Position numbers and translations under genes: made by a program | NCBI RefSeq assembly: GCF_001046895.1 | Contig: NZ_CAQI01000029.1 | Span: forward strand, 173,339 to 237,338 | From: Pseudarthrobacter siccitolerans | GTDB taxonomy: Bacteria > Actinomycetota > Actinomycetes > Actinomycetales > Micrococcaceae | Length of the DNA: 64,000 nt | Reading direction: 5' to 3' | Shown: positions 16,225-24,505 of the stretch, piece after piece | Layout of the letters: every line of letters begins with the position of its first letter | How positions within the stretch are numbered: position 1 is the stretch's first letter | The notes under the pieces: generated by a model | The model's database searches: none | Told to the model about the DNA's origin: nothing | The model's input: only the letters and a program-made list of their open reading frames with translations

Positions 16225-16962
16225 GTGGAGTCACAACGCGATGCGAGGGAGGGACTGGTGGCTTCGCTGGATTCAACCCCCCAGGCGGTCCCGGACCTTC
16301 CGGAGACCACGGGCACGCCGGCCAAACAGATTCCGCCCGCTGCGGTGGCCCGGCTGACGCTCTATCTGCGCGCCCTGAACTCCCTGCTGGCCGAGGGGGT
16401 GGAGCGCGTCTCCTCTGAATCCCTCGCCGAAGCCTCCGGCGTCAGCTCTGCGACGCTCCGCAAGGACCTGTCCCACGTTGGCTCTTACGGCACCCGCGGG
16501 GTGGGCTACGAGGTCCAGTACCTGAGCCGGCACATCGCCGCGGCGCTTGGCCTGACCCATGACTGGAAGGTCGCCATCGTCGGCGCCGGCAACCTCGGCA
16601 AGGCCCTGGCACGGTACGGCGGCTTCGAATCCCGCGGCTTTGATGTTGTGGCCATCTTCGACGCCGACCAGATGGTGGTGGGCAACGAAGTGGGCTGGCT
16701 GCGGGTCAGCGACGTGGCGGACATGGAAACCGTCCTGCACCGGACCGGGGCCAACATGGTGGTGCTGGCGTTGCCGGCCGCGGTGGCGCAGGACGTCTGC
16801 GACCGGGTGGTGGCCGCCGGAGTGCACAGCATCCTGAGTTTCGCCCCCGTGATGCTGCAGGTACCGGAGGGGGTCAACCTCCGCAAGGTGGATATGGCCA
16901 CGGAACTGCAGATCCTGGCCTACCACGCACAACGGGCGCAGGCCCCGGAGCAGACTGCCTGA
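16225..16962 (+). CDS. rex: redox-sensing transcriptional repressor Rex
   Basis: This 245-residue protein has an N-terminal winged helix (IPPAAVARLTLYLRALNSLLAEGVERVSSESLAEASGVSSATLRKDLSHVGSYGTRGVGYEV) and a Rossmann domain with VAIVGAGNLGKALARYGGF, as in Rex of Streptomyces. Rex senses the NADH/NAD ratio and represses respiratory genes when NADH is low. Two GTG starts compete: 16225 (after GGAGGG, 7-base spacing) and 16258 (after GAGGGAGGGA). The 11 extra residues add little homology, so the shorter form is possible. No Rex-box-like site was spotted in this window. Confidence 0.92.
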   Translation: MESQRDAREGLVASLDSTPQAVPDLPETTGTPAKQIPPAAVARLTLYLRALNSLLAEGVERVSSESLAEASGVSSATLRKDLSHVGSYGTRGVGYEVQYLSRHIAAALGLTHDWKVAIVGAGNLGKALARYGGFESRGFDVVAIFDADQMVVGNEVGWLRVSDVADMETVLHRTGANMVVLALPAAVAQDVCDRVVAAGVHSILSFAPVMLQVPEGVNLRKVDMATELQILAYHAQRAQAPEQTA

Positions 16963-17009
16963 TTCCGGCAGTTCCGGAACCCACGCCCGCAGGTGTGGGA
17001 AATGCTTGG

Positions 17010-17801
17010 TTACCGGCCGTAGGGGTTGCCCATGCCGCCGCCGTACGGGTTGGCGAAGGGCTGCGGCTTCCGGAAGTACGGAGCGGACGCCGGCAGGTAC
17101 AGCAGCACGATCGCGGCGATCCCCAGCAGGGTGCCGAGGGTGCCAAGCGAAGGAACGCCGAACAGACCGAAGATGGACAGCGCCGCGAACACGGTGCCCA
17201 GGATGCGGGCCCAGTTCTTGCCCTTCCGGATGAAGAACGCCACCAGCAGGTACAGCCCGGCGCCGATGATGGCGAACACCACCAGCGTGCCGGCGATGAC
17301 GCCCTTCATGTCCTCGTAGGTGACTCCCGCTCCGGTGCCCTCCACTTGCTGCTCGAAGGTCTGGCGGAACACCGGGTCATCGAGCTGGGTGAGGCCGGTG
17401 AGCATCGAGATCACGAAAATCGCGGCCGAAGCGATCAGCAGCCAGAACGAGATATTGACCAGCTGCGGCACACCGGTGCTGCCCGCGGCCTGCGGCTGCT
17501 CGGACGGGTACTGGGCGTAGGGGGACTGGCCGTAGGGCTGCTGGCCATACGGCTGCTGTCCGTAGCCCGGCGCCTGCGGCGGGTTCTGGCCATACTGGGG
17601 AGCGTTCTGGCCGAACTGGGGGGCGTTTTGCCCATACTGGGGTGCGCCGGACTGCCCGTACTGGGGGGCGTTCTGACCGTACTGGGGCGGGTTCTGCCCG
17701 GGCTGCTGGCCGTACTGCGGAGCGTTCTCACCGTAGCGCGGCTGCTGGTTGCCCTGCTCGGGGTCGTTGGGCACGGGAGGCGGGACGGGAGGATTACTCA
17801 T
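17010..17801 (-). CDS. membrane protein with PQYGQNA-repeat disordered N-terminus
   Basis: This 263-residue protein has a low-complexity Pro/Gln/Tyr/Gly N-terminus of about 110 residues, built on irregular repeats of PQYGQNA and GQQPYGQ. About four transmembrane segments follow: FWLLIASAAIFVISML, VIAGTLVVFAIIGAGLYLLVAFF, ILGTVFAALSIFGLF and TLLGIAAIVLLYLPA. The C-terminus ends with NPYGGGMGNPYGR. No enzymatic motif is visible. The membrane part resembles the product of the neighbouring gene (17984-18448), including matching W-A-R and LLYLP/LLWLP blocks, so the two are probably paralogues. Function is unknown. Confidence 0.8.
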   Translation of the reverse strand: MSNPPVPPPVPNDPEQGNQQPRYGENAPQYGQQPGQNPPQYGQNAPQYGQSGAPQYGQNAPQFGQNAPQYGQNPPQAPGYGQQPYGQQPYGQSPYAQYPSEQPQAAGSTGVPQLVNISFWLLIASAAIFVISMLTGLTQLDDPVFRQTFEQQVEGTGAGVTYEDMKGVIAGTLVVFAIIGAGLYLLVAFFIRKGKNWARILGTVFAALSIFGLFGVPSLGTLGTLLGIAAIVLLYLPASAPYFRKPQPFANPYGGGMGNPYGR

Positions 17802-17983
17802 GAGCTGTCCTTTTGCATGTCGGGATCCAGGTGGGCTGCCGGGTTTCGGTCCTGCGCCCTACCCCCAGCATGGCTTAAGTCCACCGTACCCCCGGACCGG
17901 CCGCTTGGGGGTCATTCCAGGGAGGTATTCCGCCCGCCGTTCCGCGGATACGCCTGCTTAAACGCAGATGACTGCCGCGCCGC

Positions 17984-18448
17984 TCAGCTGTTGCCGCGCG
18001 TGGTGCCGGCAGCAGCGAACCATGCCTGTGACCGGGGCAGCCACAGCAGGACCGTTGCTGCAAGGCTGATAAGGAAGCCTGTCCAGTTGCCGCCCTGCCC
18101 TATACGCATCGCCAGGTTGGCCAGCGCCAGGACCAGGGTAACGGCGGTGAGGATGGTAAGGGCCAGCCGGGCCCACTGCCTTCCTGCCTTCATCCGCAAG
18201 GCAAAGACGATCTGTGCGGTGCCCACGGCGGCCGCCAACAACATCAGCAACAGGACCCCGAGGGCCGCGCCGGGCGCTGCGGCAAAGAGGGTCAGTGACG
18301 CGAGCATGCCGAGCAGTCCGCCGAGCAGGCCGAGGATGCCGCCGACGAACCAGATCCAGAAGGAGACCTTGAGTTCGGTGGGAAGGCCGGCCACCGAGAA
18401 CATCGCGGCGAAACCGTTGCGGGATCTGGCATCCTCAAAGTTGCTCAT
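17984..18448 (-). CDS. four-helix membrane protein, paralogue of the upstream repeat protein
   Basis: This 154-residue hydrophobic protein starts at MSNFEDARSRNGFAAMF. It has predicted helices at FWIWFVGGILGLLGGLLGML, LGVLLLMLLAAAVGTAQIVFAL, ARLALTILTAVTLVLALANL and FLISLAATVLLWLP. The KAGRQWAR loop and final LLWLPRSQAWF parallel KGKNWAR and LLYLPASAPYF in the neighbouring protein. The longer in-frame extension (to 18592) is basic, lacks a good start and was rejected. It lies 182 bases upstream of its paralogue on the same strand. Function is unknown. Confidence 0.75.
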   Translation of the reverse strand: MSNFEDARSRNGFAAMFSVAGLPTELKVSFWIWFVGGILGLLGGLLGMLASLTLFAAAPGAALGVLLLMLLAAAVGTAQIVFALRMKAGRQWARLALTILTAVTLVLALANLAMRIGQGGNWTGFLISLAATVLLWLPRSQAWFAAAGTTRGNS

Positions 18449-18595
18449 GGCCCTCACTGTAGCCGCGCCACGGGTTTTAGTACCCCGGCGGCGGGCCCGT
18501 GAGCGCAGTGACTTCGCGGTTCGTTGCGCAGGGACTGCCCCTGCGCAACGAGTTCTGGCTTCACGGTGCAGGGTGGGACAAAACGGCGGCACGAC

Positions 18596-18650
18596 CTAAA
18601 AACGGAAACCCCGGCCCCGGCCGAAGCCGGTGCCGGGGATTCCGTTTAAT
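18596..18650 (-). terminator. terminator downstream of yceI
   Basis: A 21-bp near-perfect stem (18601-18621 with 18626-18646, loop CGAA) lies about 40 bases after the yceI stop. On the minus strand it is followed by TTTTTAG. Confidence 0.85.
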
Positions 18651-18688
18651 CCGGGTTCTTCAGGTGAAGAAACCTGACCGTTGAAGAA

Positions 18689-19237
18689 TTAGGCCGCGGG
18701 GGCGATGAAGGCGAGCTCGAGGTTGATGGCAACCTTGTCGCTGACCAGCACGCCGCCGGTCTCGAGGACTGCGTTCCAGGTCAGGCCGAAGTCCTTGCGG
18801 CTGATGGTGGTTTCGGCGGAGACGCCGGCGCGGGTGTTGCCGAACGGGTCCACGGCCACACCGTTGAACTCGGTCTCGAGGGTGACGGGACGGGTGACGC
18901 CCTTGATGGTCAGGTCGCCGGACAGTTCGTAGCTGTTGCCCTTGGACACCAGGCCGTTGGAGACGAAGGAGATTTCGGGGAACTTCTCCACGTCGAAGAA
19001 GTCCTCGCCCTTGACGTGGCCGTCGCGGTTGGCGTCGCCGGAGTCAAAGCTGGCGGTGTTGATGGTGGCGCTGATCTTGGAATCGGCCACGTCCTCGGCG
19101 AGGTCAAGGGTGGCGGCGGCTTCCGTGAACTGGCCGCGGACTTTGCTGATGCCGGCGTGGCGGACGGTGAAGCCGATCTCGCTGTGGGAGTTGTCGAGGG
19201 TCCAGGTGCCGGTGGTGACGTCTGCGGGAAGTGCCAT
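18689..19237 (-). CDS. YceI family protein (isoprenoid-binding lipocalin-like fold)
   Basis: This 182-residue protein matches the YceI family along its whole length: TTGTWTLDNSHSEIGFTVRHAGISKVRGQFTEA, SASF-like NTASFDSGDANRDGHVKGEDFFDVEKFPEISF, GDLTIKGVTRPVTLE and RKDFGLTWNAVLETGGVLVSDKVAI. Family members form a beta-barrel that binds polyprenoid chains such as ubiquinone precursors. No signal peptide is present, so it is likely cytoplasmic. AAGGAG stands 9 bases before the chosen ATG. Two palindromes between its promoter and start (19283-19309) suggest a repressor of MarR type. Confidence 0.92.
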   Translation of the reverse strand: MALPADVTTGTWTLDNSHSEIGFTVRHAGISKVRGQFTEAAATLDLAEDVADSKISATINTASFDSGDANRDGHVKGEDFFDVEKFPEISFVSNGLVSKGNSYELSGDLTIKGVTRPVTLETEFNGVAVDPFGNTRAGVSAETTISRKDFGLTWNAVLETGGVLVSDKVAINLELAFIAPAA

Positions 19238-19282
19238 GATGTTGCTCCTTAGGAGTGATGCCTGTTTGTCGGGTGTACGTGT

Positions 19283-19329
19283 TGAAGCTTCATCTGTTGA
19301 AGCCTCAACTAACTGCTGCATCTACTATA
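19283..19329 (-). promoter_or_regulatory. yceI promoter region with two TTGAAGC palindromes
   Basis: On the minus strand a TATAGT -10 box (complement of 19324-19329) is followed by two palindromes: GTTGAGGCTTCAAC (complement of 19296-19309) and the perfect TGAAGCTTCA (19283-19292). Both share the TGA-GC-TCA core at 15-base spacing, and lie between the start site and the yceI ATG, where a repressor would act. Confidence 0.5.
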
Positions 19330-19454
19330 AACATGCATTTGCATCTTTTGTTCCCGATCCCGGAACATTTCTTCATAAACTTCAGTTCTACTCTTTGTAG
19401 AAAGAACGGGTAGAAGATTTCGGATCGCACGCCATCTTTGAGAAACTGGTAAAC

Positions 19455-20135
19455 ATGCCCCAAGCCACTGTCCATCTGCTCCGCCACGGCGAGGTCCACA
19501 ACCCTGACGGCGTTTTGTACGGAAGGCTGCCCGAATTCCACCTCTCCGAGCTGGGGCAGGAGATGGCCCGCATGCTCGCCGAGCACTTCCGGCAGCGCGC
19601 TGCCGGCGGCGCCCGCATCACTTACCTGGCGGCCTCGCCGCTTGACCGCGCGCAGGAAACTGCCCGGCCGACGTCGGAAGCCCTGCAACTGCGGATCCAC
19701 ACGGACGAGCGGATCATCGAAGCGGAGAACTACTTCGAGGGCATGAAGGTCACCAAGGCTGAACTCCGCCGGCCCAAGCACTGGCCGCGCCTGGTTAATC
19801 CCCTGCGGCCTTCGTGGGGCGAACCGTATAAGCAGCAGGCCGCCCGGGTCATGGCAGCCGTGCAGGAGGCGCGCCTGCGCGCCATCGAGCTGGCAGACGG
19901 CGAGTTCGGGACGGACGGACCCGAGGCGATCATGGTCAGCCACCAGCTCCCCATCTGGGCAACCCGGCTCAGTGCCGAAGGCAAGCCCCTGTGGCACGAT
20001 CCGCGCAAGCGCGAGTGCACCCTTACCTCCATCACGTCGCTGGTGTTCGACGACGACGGCGCACTTGTGCGCGTTATGTACAGCGAACCCGCGGCGTCCC
20101 TTCTTCCCGGTGCCGCCAGCACCCCTGGAGCCTAG
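19455..20135 (+). CDS. histidine phosphatase (phosphoglycerate-mutase-like)
   Basis: This 226-residue protein has the phosphohistidine motif LLRHGEV near residue 10, then GRLPEFHLSELG, ASPLDRAQETARPT and a late SHQLPIW with the second catalytic His. It belongs to the branch-1 histidine phosphatases. The gene stands directly before the cytochrome c maturation genes, the same order as Rv0525-Rv0529 in M. tuberculosis, so it is probably cotranscribed with them. Its substrate is not known, and a role in glycolysis is unlikely. Confidence 0.88.
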   Translation: MPQATVHLLRHGEVHNPDGVLYGRLPEFHLSELGQEMARMLAEHFRQRAAGGARITYLAASPLDRAQETARPTSEALQLRIHTDERIIEAENYFEGMKVTKAELRRPKHWPRLVNPLRPSWGEPYKQQAARVMAAVQEARLRAIELADGEFGTDGPEAIMVSHQLPIWATRLSAEGKPLWHDPRKRECTLTSITSLVFDDDGALVRVMYSEPAASLLPGAASTPGA

Positions 20136-20137
20136 AA

Positions 20138-20764
20138 GTGACTGACAGCAACAATCCGGCCGTACGGGCGGCCTCCCGCCGCAGCGTCCTGACTGCCGGC
20201 GGCTTCGCGCTGGCCGCCCTCACCGTGGGCCTCTCGGGCTGTGCCCAGCAGGATGCCCTCGCCGAGCAGGCCAGGGCAGGGGACAACAAGAACTACGTTG
20301 CCGGCGACGGCTCCGTCACGGAGTTCGCTGCCGCGGACCGCAAATCCGCCGTGCAGGTCAACGGGACACTGTTCAACGGCACTGCCGTGACGCCGTCGGA
20401 CTTCCAGGGCAAAGTGACCGTGCTGAATTTCTGGTTCGCCGCCTGCGCCCCTTGCCGGGTGGAAGCGCCCATCCTCGAGGAGCTCCACCAGGAGTTCAAG
20501 CCCCAGGGCGTGCAGTTCTACGGCGTCAACCTTCGCGATGAGAAAGCCACCGCGGAAGCCTTCGAGAAGTCCTTCAACGTGACCTACCCCAGCTTTGACG
20601 ACAAGGACGGCGGCGTCCTCCTGGCCGTCTCCGGGCTGGTTCCCCCCGGAGCCGTCCCCACCACGCTGGTGCTGGACAAGCAGGGACGCGTGGCCTCCCG
20701 CGTCCTGGGCGAAATCCAAAAGGGCACCCTGAAGGCCCTCATCGCTGCCGCCGTGGCCGAGTAG
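20138..20764 (+). CDS. resA: TlpA/ResA-like thioredoxin lipoprotein
   Basis: This 208-residue protein begins at a GTG two bases after the phosphatase stop. The N-terminus SRRSVLTAGGFALAALTVGLSGC combines a twin-arginine-like start with a lipobox (LSGC), so it should be anchored on the outside of the membrane. The thioredoxin domain has FWFAACAPCRVEAP (CxxC as CAPC), with VPTTLVLDKQGRV as the cis-Pro segment. It probably keeps apocytochrome c haem-binding cysteines reduced, receiving electrons from CcdA next door. The active site lacks the usual WC pair (AC instead), a small departure from canonical TlpA. Confidence 0.88.
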   Translation: MTDSNNPAVRAASRRSVLTAGGFALAALTVGLSGCAQQDALAEQARAGDNKNYVAGDGSVTEFAAADRKSAVQVNGTLFNGTAVTPSDFQGKVTVLNFWFAACAPCRVEAPILEELHQEFKPQGVQFYGVNLRDEKATAEAFEKSFNVTYPSFDDKDGGVLLAVSGLVPPGAVPTTLVLDKQGRVASRVLGEIQKGTLKALIAAAVAE

Positions 20765-20766
20765 CC

Positions 20767-21522
20767 GTGAACAGCCCCTTCGCCGAAGCCATCCTCAACG
20801 GCTCGCTCCTCCTTGCCATTCCGGTGGCGCTGCTGGCCGGACTGGTCTCCTTCCTGTCCCCGTGCGTCCTGCCGCTGGTGCCGGGCTACCTCGGCTACGT
20901 CACGGGCTTATCCGGCGTGGACCTGGAAAAGCAGAAGCGCGGCCGGATGCTGGTGGGCATTGGCCTGTTCGTGCTGGGTTTCTCCGTCATCTTCGTCCTG
21001 CTGGGCGGTGCGTTCGGTCAGCTGGGCAGCCTGATCACCGGCCCGCAGAACGCCTGGATCACCCAGCTCCTGGGCATCCTGGTGATGGTGATGGGCATCG
21101 TGTTTATGGGCGGCTTCGGCTGGCTGCAGCGTGATGCCAAGATCCATGCCAAGCCGCCGGCCGGGCTGTGGGGCGCGCCGCTGCTGGGCCTGACCTTCGG
21201 GCTCGGCTGGGCGCCCTGCATTGGGCCAACCTACTCCGCGGTCCAGCTCCTGAGCCTGTCCGGCGGCTCGTCCGCGGCGAAGGGTGCCTTCCTGGCCTTT
21301 GTGTACAGCCTGGGGCTCGGGATCCCGTTCCTGCTGATCGCCCTGGCGCTGCGCCGGGGGATGGGCGTGATGGCGTTCTTCCGCAAGCACCGCCTGGCCA
21401 TCCAGCGTACCGGCGGGGGCATCCTGGTGCTCCTTGGCCTGCTGATGGCCAGCGGCGTCTGGGGAACCTGGGTCACCGGGCTGCAGTACTGGTTCCAAAC
21501 CGATGTGAAGTTGCCGATCTGA
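20767..21522 (+). CDS. ccdA: cytochrome c biogenesis protein CcdA
   Basis: This 251-residue membrane protein has about six transmembrane helices and the two conserved cysteine regions LSPCVLPLVPGYLGYVTGLSG and GWAPCIGPTYSAV. CcdA passes electrons from cytoplasmic thioredoxin across the membrane to ResA-like thiol reductases. It starts at a GTG three bases after the resA stop, and its stop overlaps the resB ATG by one base. Confidence 0.93.
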   Translation: MNSPFAEAILNGSLLLAIPVALLAGLVSFLSPCVLPLVPGYLGYVTGLSGVDLEKQKRGRMLVGIGLFVLGFSVIFVLLGGAFGQLGSLITGPQNAWITQLLGILVMVMGIVFMGGFGWLQRDAKIHAKPPAGLWGAPLLGLTFGLGWAPCIGPTYSAVQLLSLSGGSSAAKGAFLAFVYSLGLGIPFLLIALALRRGMGVMAFFRKHRLAIQRTGGGILVLLGLLMASGVWGTWVTGLQYWFQTDVKLPI

Positions 21523-23267
21523 TGAGCGAGCGTGTGAACGTAAAGAAAAAGTCCTCCACCCCGGTAGCTGAGGCCAAGGCTGACGCTGCGCTGCCGGCGT
21601 TGGGGCCCGTGGGCATGCTCCGCTGGGCCTGGACCCAGCTGACCAGCATGCGCACCGCGCTGTTCCTGCTGCTGCTCCTCGCCGTCGCGGCGGTCCCCGG
21701 GTCCCTGTTCCCGCAGCGGCCGGCCAACCCGTCCGTGGTCACGCAGTACATCAAGGACAACCCGGACTACGGCAAGCTGCTGGACACCTTTCAGCTGTAC
21801 GACGTCTACTCCTCGGCCTGGTTCTCGGCCATCTACCTGCTGCTGTTCATCTCCCTGATCGGCTGCGTGGTGCCGCGCGCCATCGCCCACTACAAGGCCA
21901 TGCGCTCCCAGCCGCCACGGACCCCCGCGCGGCTTTCGCGCCTGCCCGAATACGGCACGCTGGTCATTCCGGCCGACGCCGGGATCCCGGCGTCGGAAGC
22001 CATCACCAGTGCCGCCGGGCTGCTGAAGAAGCGCGGCTACCGCGTGGAGGTGCGCGACGCCGACGGCGGACGCCCCTCCCTCGGTGCCGAGCGCGGCTTC
22101 GCTAAAGAGGTGGGAAACCTCGTGTTCCACACCTCGCTGATCGGGGTGCTGGTGTCAGTGGCCGTCGGCGGACTGTTTGGCTACAGCGGCCAGCGCATCC
22201 TGGTGGAGGGCGATACGTTCGTGAACACCCTGGTGGGTTACGACCAGTTCACTCCGGGCACCAATTTCCAGTCCGGCCAGCTCCAGCCCTACTCCCTCCA
22301 GCTGGACAAGTTCGACATCACGTTCGACCGCGAATCCCAGGGCAAATTCGGCCAGCCCATCGACTTCTCCGCCGCCGTGACCACCAAGGAAAACCCGGAA
22401 GCGCCGGCCAAGCAGGAAATCCTCAAGGTCAACGATCCCGTCACCCTGGGCGGCACCAGCATCTACCTCACCGGCAACGGCTACGCCCCGGTGGTGACCA
22501 TCAAGGACGGCGCCGGCAACGTGGCCATGCAGGGCCCGGTGGTGGCCAAGCTGCAAGGGGACAACTACTACTCGTCCGTGGTGATCAAGGTCCCCGACGC
22601 CAAACCGGACCAGTTGGGTTTCGCCGGCTTCTTCCTGCCCACCGCGTTCGTCTCCAATGAGGGCGTTTCCTTCAGCGGCGATCCTGAGCTGTTCAACCCG
22701 CAGCTGACCCTGAACTCCTACTACGGGGACCTTGGCCTGGATGCCGGATCCCCGCAGAACGTCTTCGAACTGGACGTCAAGGACCTGACCCCGCTGAACG
22801 CCCGCAACCTTGACGCCGGCGGCATCACCCTGGCCCCCGGAACCAGCTACACGCTCCCGGACGGCAAGGGCACCATCAGCTTTGACGGCGTGAAGCGCTA
22901 CATCGGGGTGGACATCCATCACAACCCAGGCCAGCTCTACGCCCTGATCTTTGCGCTCCTGGCCGTAGCCGGCCTGATCCTGTCCCTGTACGTCAACCGC
23001 CGCCGCGTCTGGATCCGTACCGGTACCCACGAGGACGGCCGCACCATGGTGGAATACGGGCTCCTGGCCCGCGGCGAAGACCACCGGCTCGCCGGTGAAG
23101 CGGATGCCGTCCGGAAGCTGCTGTCCGTGGAGTGGCAGCTGGCTGAAAATGCGGACTCCGGCGAATCACAGCAAACTCCCAGCCGTGTCCCCGATAATGA
23201 CGCAGGCGCTGCCATCACCGCCCCACGCACCCCAGCCGGCCCCTCCGGGCCCGAAAAGGACCAGTAA
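21522..23267 (+). CDS. resB: cytochrome c biogenesis protein ResB
   Basis: This 581-residue protein has three N-terminal hydrophobic helices (TALFLLLLLAVAAVPGSLFPQ, FSAIYLLLFISLIGCVVPR and HTSLIGVLVSVAVGGLFGY), a large extracytoplasmic domain (about 215-450) and a last helix LYALIFALLAVAGLILSLYV. This is the ResB/Ccs1 layout of the system II cytochrome c synthetase. With CcsA it exports haem and attaches it to apocytochrome. The Pro/Ser-rich C-terminal tail of about 50 residues is cytoplasmic and looks disordered. It overlaps its neighbours by one base at both ends. Confidence 0.92.
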   Translation: MSERVNVKKKSSTPVAEAKADAALPALGPVGMLRWAWTQLTSMRTALFLLLLLAVAAVPGSLFPQRPANPSVVTQYIKDNPDYGKLLDTFQLYDVYSSAWFSAIYLLLFISLIGCVVPRAIAHYKAMRSQPPRTPARLSRLPEYGTLVIPADAGIPASEAITSAAGLLKKRGYRVEVRDADGGRPSLGAERGFAKEVGNLVFHTSLIGVLVSVAVGGLFGYSGQRILVEGDTFVNTLVGYDQFTPGTNFQSGQLQPYSLQLDKFDITFDRESQGKFGQPIDFSAAVTTKENPEAPAKQEILKVNDPVTLGGTSIYLTGNGYAPVVTIKDGAGNVAMQGPVVAKLQGDNYYSSVVIKVPDAKPDQLGFAGFFLPTAFVSNEGVSFSGDPELFNPQLTLNSYYGDLGLDAGSPQNVFELDVKDLTPLNARNLDAGGITLAPGTSYTLPDGKGTISFDGVKRYIGVDIHHNPGQLYALIFALLAVAGLILSLYVNRRRVWIRTGTHEDGRTMVEYGLLARGEDHRLAGEADAVRKLLSVEWQLAENADSGESQQTPSRVPDNDAGAAITAPRTPAGPSGPEKDQ

Positions 23268-24352
23268 TGCCGTTCGGAATCAACGAAACCATGGGCCAGT
23301 ACAGCGAGCTTTTTATGCTGCTGGCGGCCGGCACGTACACGGTGGCCTTCATCGCTTTCGCTTGGGACCTTGCCAAGAGCAGCAAGGCCCTGCGGGCCAT
23401 CGACCTCAAAGCCGCGCAGGCTGAAGAGTCGGTCAAGGTGCCGGCCATTGCAGGCGCGGGGAGCCGGAGTGAGTCCCACCTGGCCGGACCGGCGGGCAGG
23501 GCTGAACGGCCGTCGTCGTCCACTGCCCGTCCGGCAGGCGCAGGGGGCGGGGGAGCCATCACCGCCGACGGCGATATGCGTTACGCCGCCGAACGGCGCG
23601 CCCCCGCACGGGTGGCCGTGGCGCTGACCGTCCTGGGCGCAGTGATCCACGGCGCCGGCGTGCTGACCCGCGCCCTGGGCGCCGGCCGCGTGCCGTGGGG
23701 CAACATGTACGAATTCCTCACCACCGGTGCATTCGTGGCCATTGCCGTCTTCCTGCTGGTGCTGATCCGGCGCGACCTGCGGTTCCTCGGGACGTTCGTA
23801 GTGGGCCTGGGCATCATCATGCTGGTGGCTGCCTCGGTGGCGTACTGGACCCCGGTGGGGCACCTCGTCCCCGCCCTGCAGAGCTACTGGCTGATCATCC
23901 ACGTGTCCATCGCCGTGCTCTCCTCTGCGCTGTTCACCCTGACGTTCGCCATGTCCGCCCTGCAGCTGGTCCAGTCCCACCGGCAAAAAACCGTTGCAGC
24001 CGGGGGTGCGGACAAGCTCGGCTTTATGCGCCTGGTGCCGTCCGCGCTGAGCCTGGAAAACCTGTCCTACCGGATCAACGCCATTGCCTTCATCGGCTGG
24101 ACGTTCACCCTGATGTTCGGTGCCATCTGGGCGGAAAAGGCGTGGGGCCGGTTCTGGGGCTGGGACACCAAGGAAGTATGGACCTTTGTGATCTGGGTGG
24201 TTTACGCAGGCTACCTCCACGCGCGCGCAACCCGCGGCTGGACTGGAACACGTGCGGCCTGGCTCTCGATCGTCGGCTACCTGTGCGTCATCTTCAACTT
24301 CACTATCGTGAACCAGTTCTTCAACGGGCTTCACTCGTACTCCGGGCTCTGA
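23267..24352 (+). CDS. ccsA: cytochrome c biogenesis protein CcsA/CcsB (ResC)
   Basis: This 361-residue protein has about eight hydrophobic segments and the haem-handling tryptophan-rich motif near WGRFWGWDTKEVWTFVIW (about 298-315). Conserved histidines flank it (VIHGAG; SYWLIIHVSIAV; YLHAR). It is the ResC-type partner of ResB. An extended cytoplasmic insert of about 75 residues, rich in Ala/Pro/Gly, separates the first helix from the rest. It is the last gene of the cytochrome c cluster, which supports cytochrome bc1/aa3 respiration. Confidence 0.93.
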   Translation: MPFGINETMGQYSELFMLLAAGTYTVAFIAFAWDLAKSSKALRAIDLKAAQAEESVKVPAIAGAGSRSESHLAGPAGRAERPSSSTARPAGAGGGGAITADGDMRYAAERRAPARVAVALTVLGAVIHGAGVLTRALGAGRVPWGNMYEFLTTGAFVAIAVFLLVLIRRDLRFLGTFVVGLGIIMLVAASVAYWTPVGHLVPALQSYWLIIHVSIAVLSSALFTLTFAMSALQLVQSHRQKTVAAGGADKLGFMRLVPSALSLENLSYRINAIAFIGWTFTLMFGAIWAEKAWGRFWGWDTKEVWTFVIWVVYAGYLHARATRGWTGTRAAWLSIVGYLCVIFNFTIVNQFFNGLHSYSGL

Positions 24353-24505
24353 ACAGGGGTTTCTTCCGTAACTCGGGGGAGCCGCAGGAAAATAACCAAT
24401 CGGTGTAGCAATAGGGGTGTTCGCCGTCGTGCCGTGATGCTACCTTGGTGACGTTCGCCAGTGATGAAGCTTGCAGGCGAAACGCGAGTTTTTCCTGAGG
24501 TTCCC

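Noticed and set aside
16995..18599. A 534-residue plus-strand frame opposite the two paralogous membrane proteins
   Set aside because: The minus-strand proteins have membrane helices and good starts; the plus frame has no credible start signal or domain.
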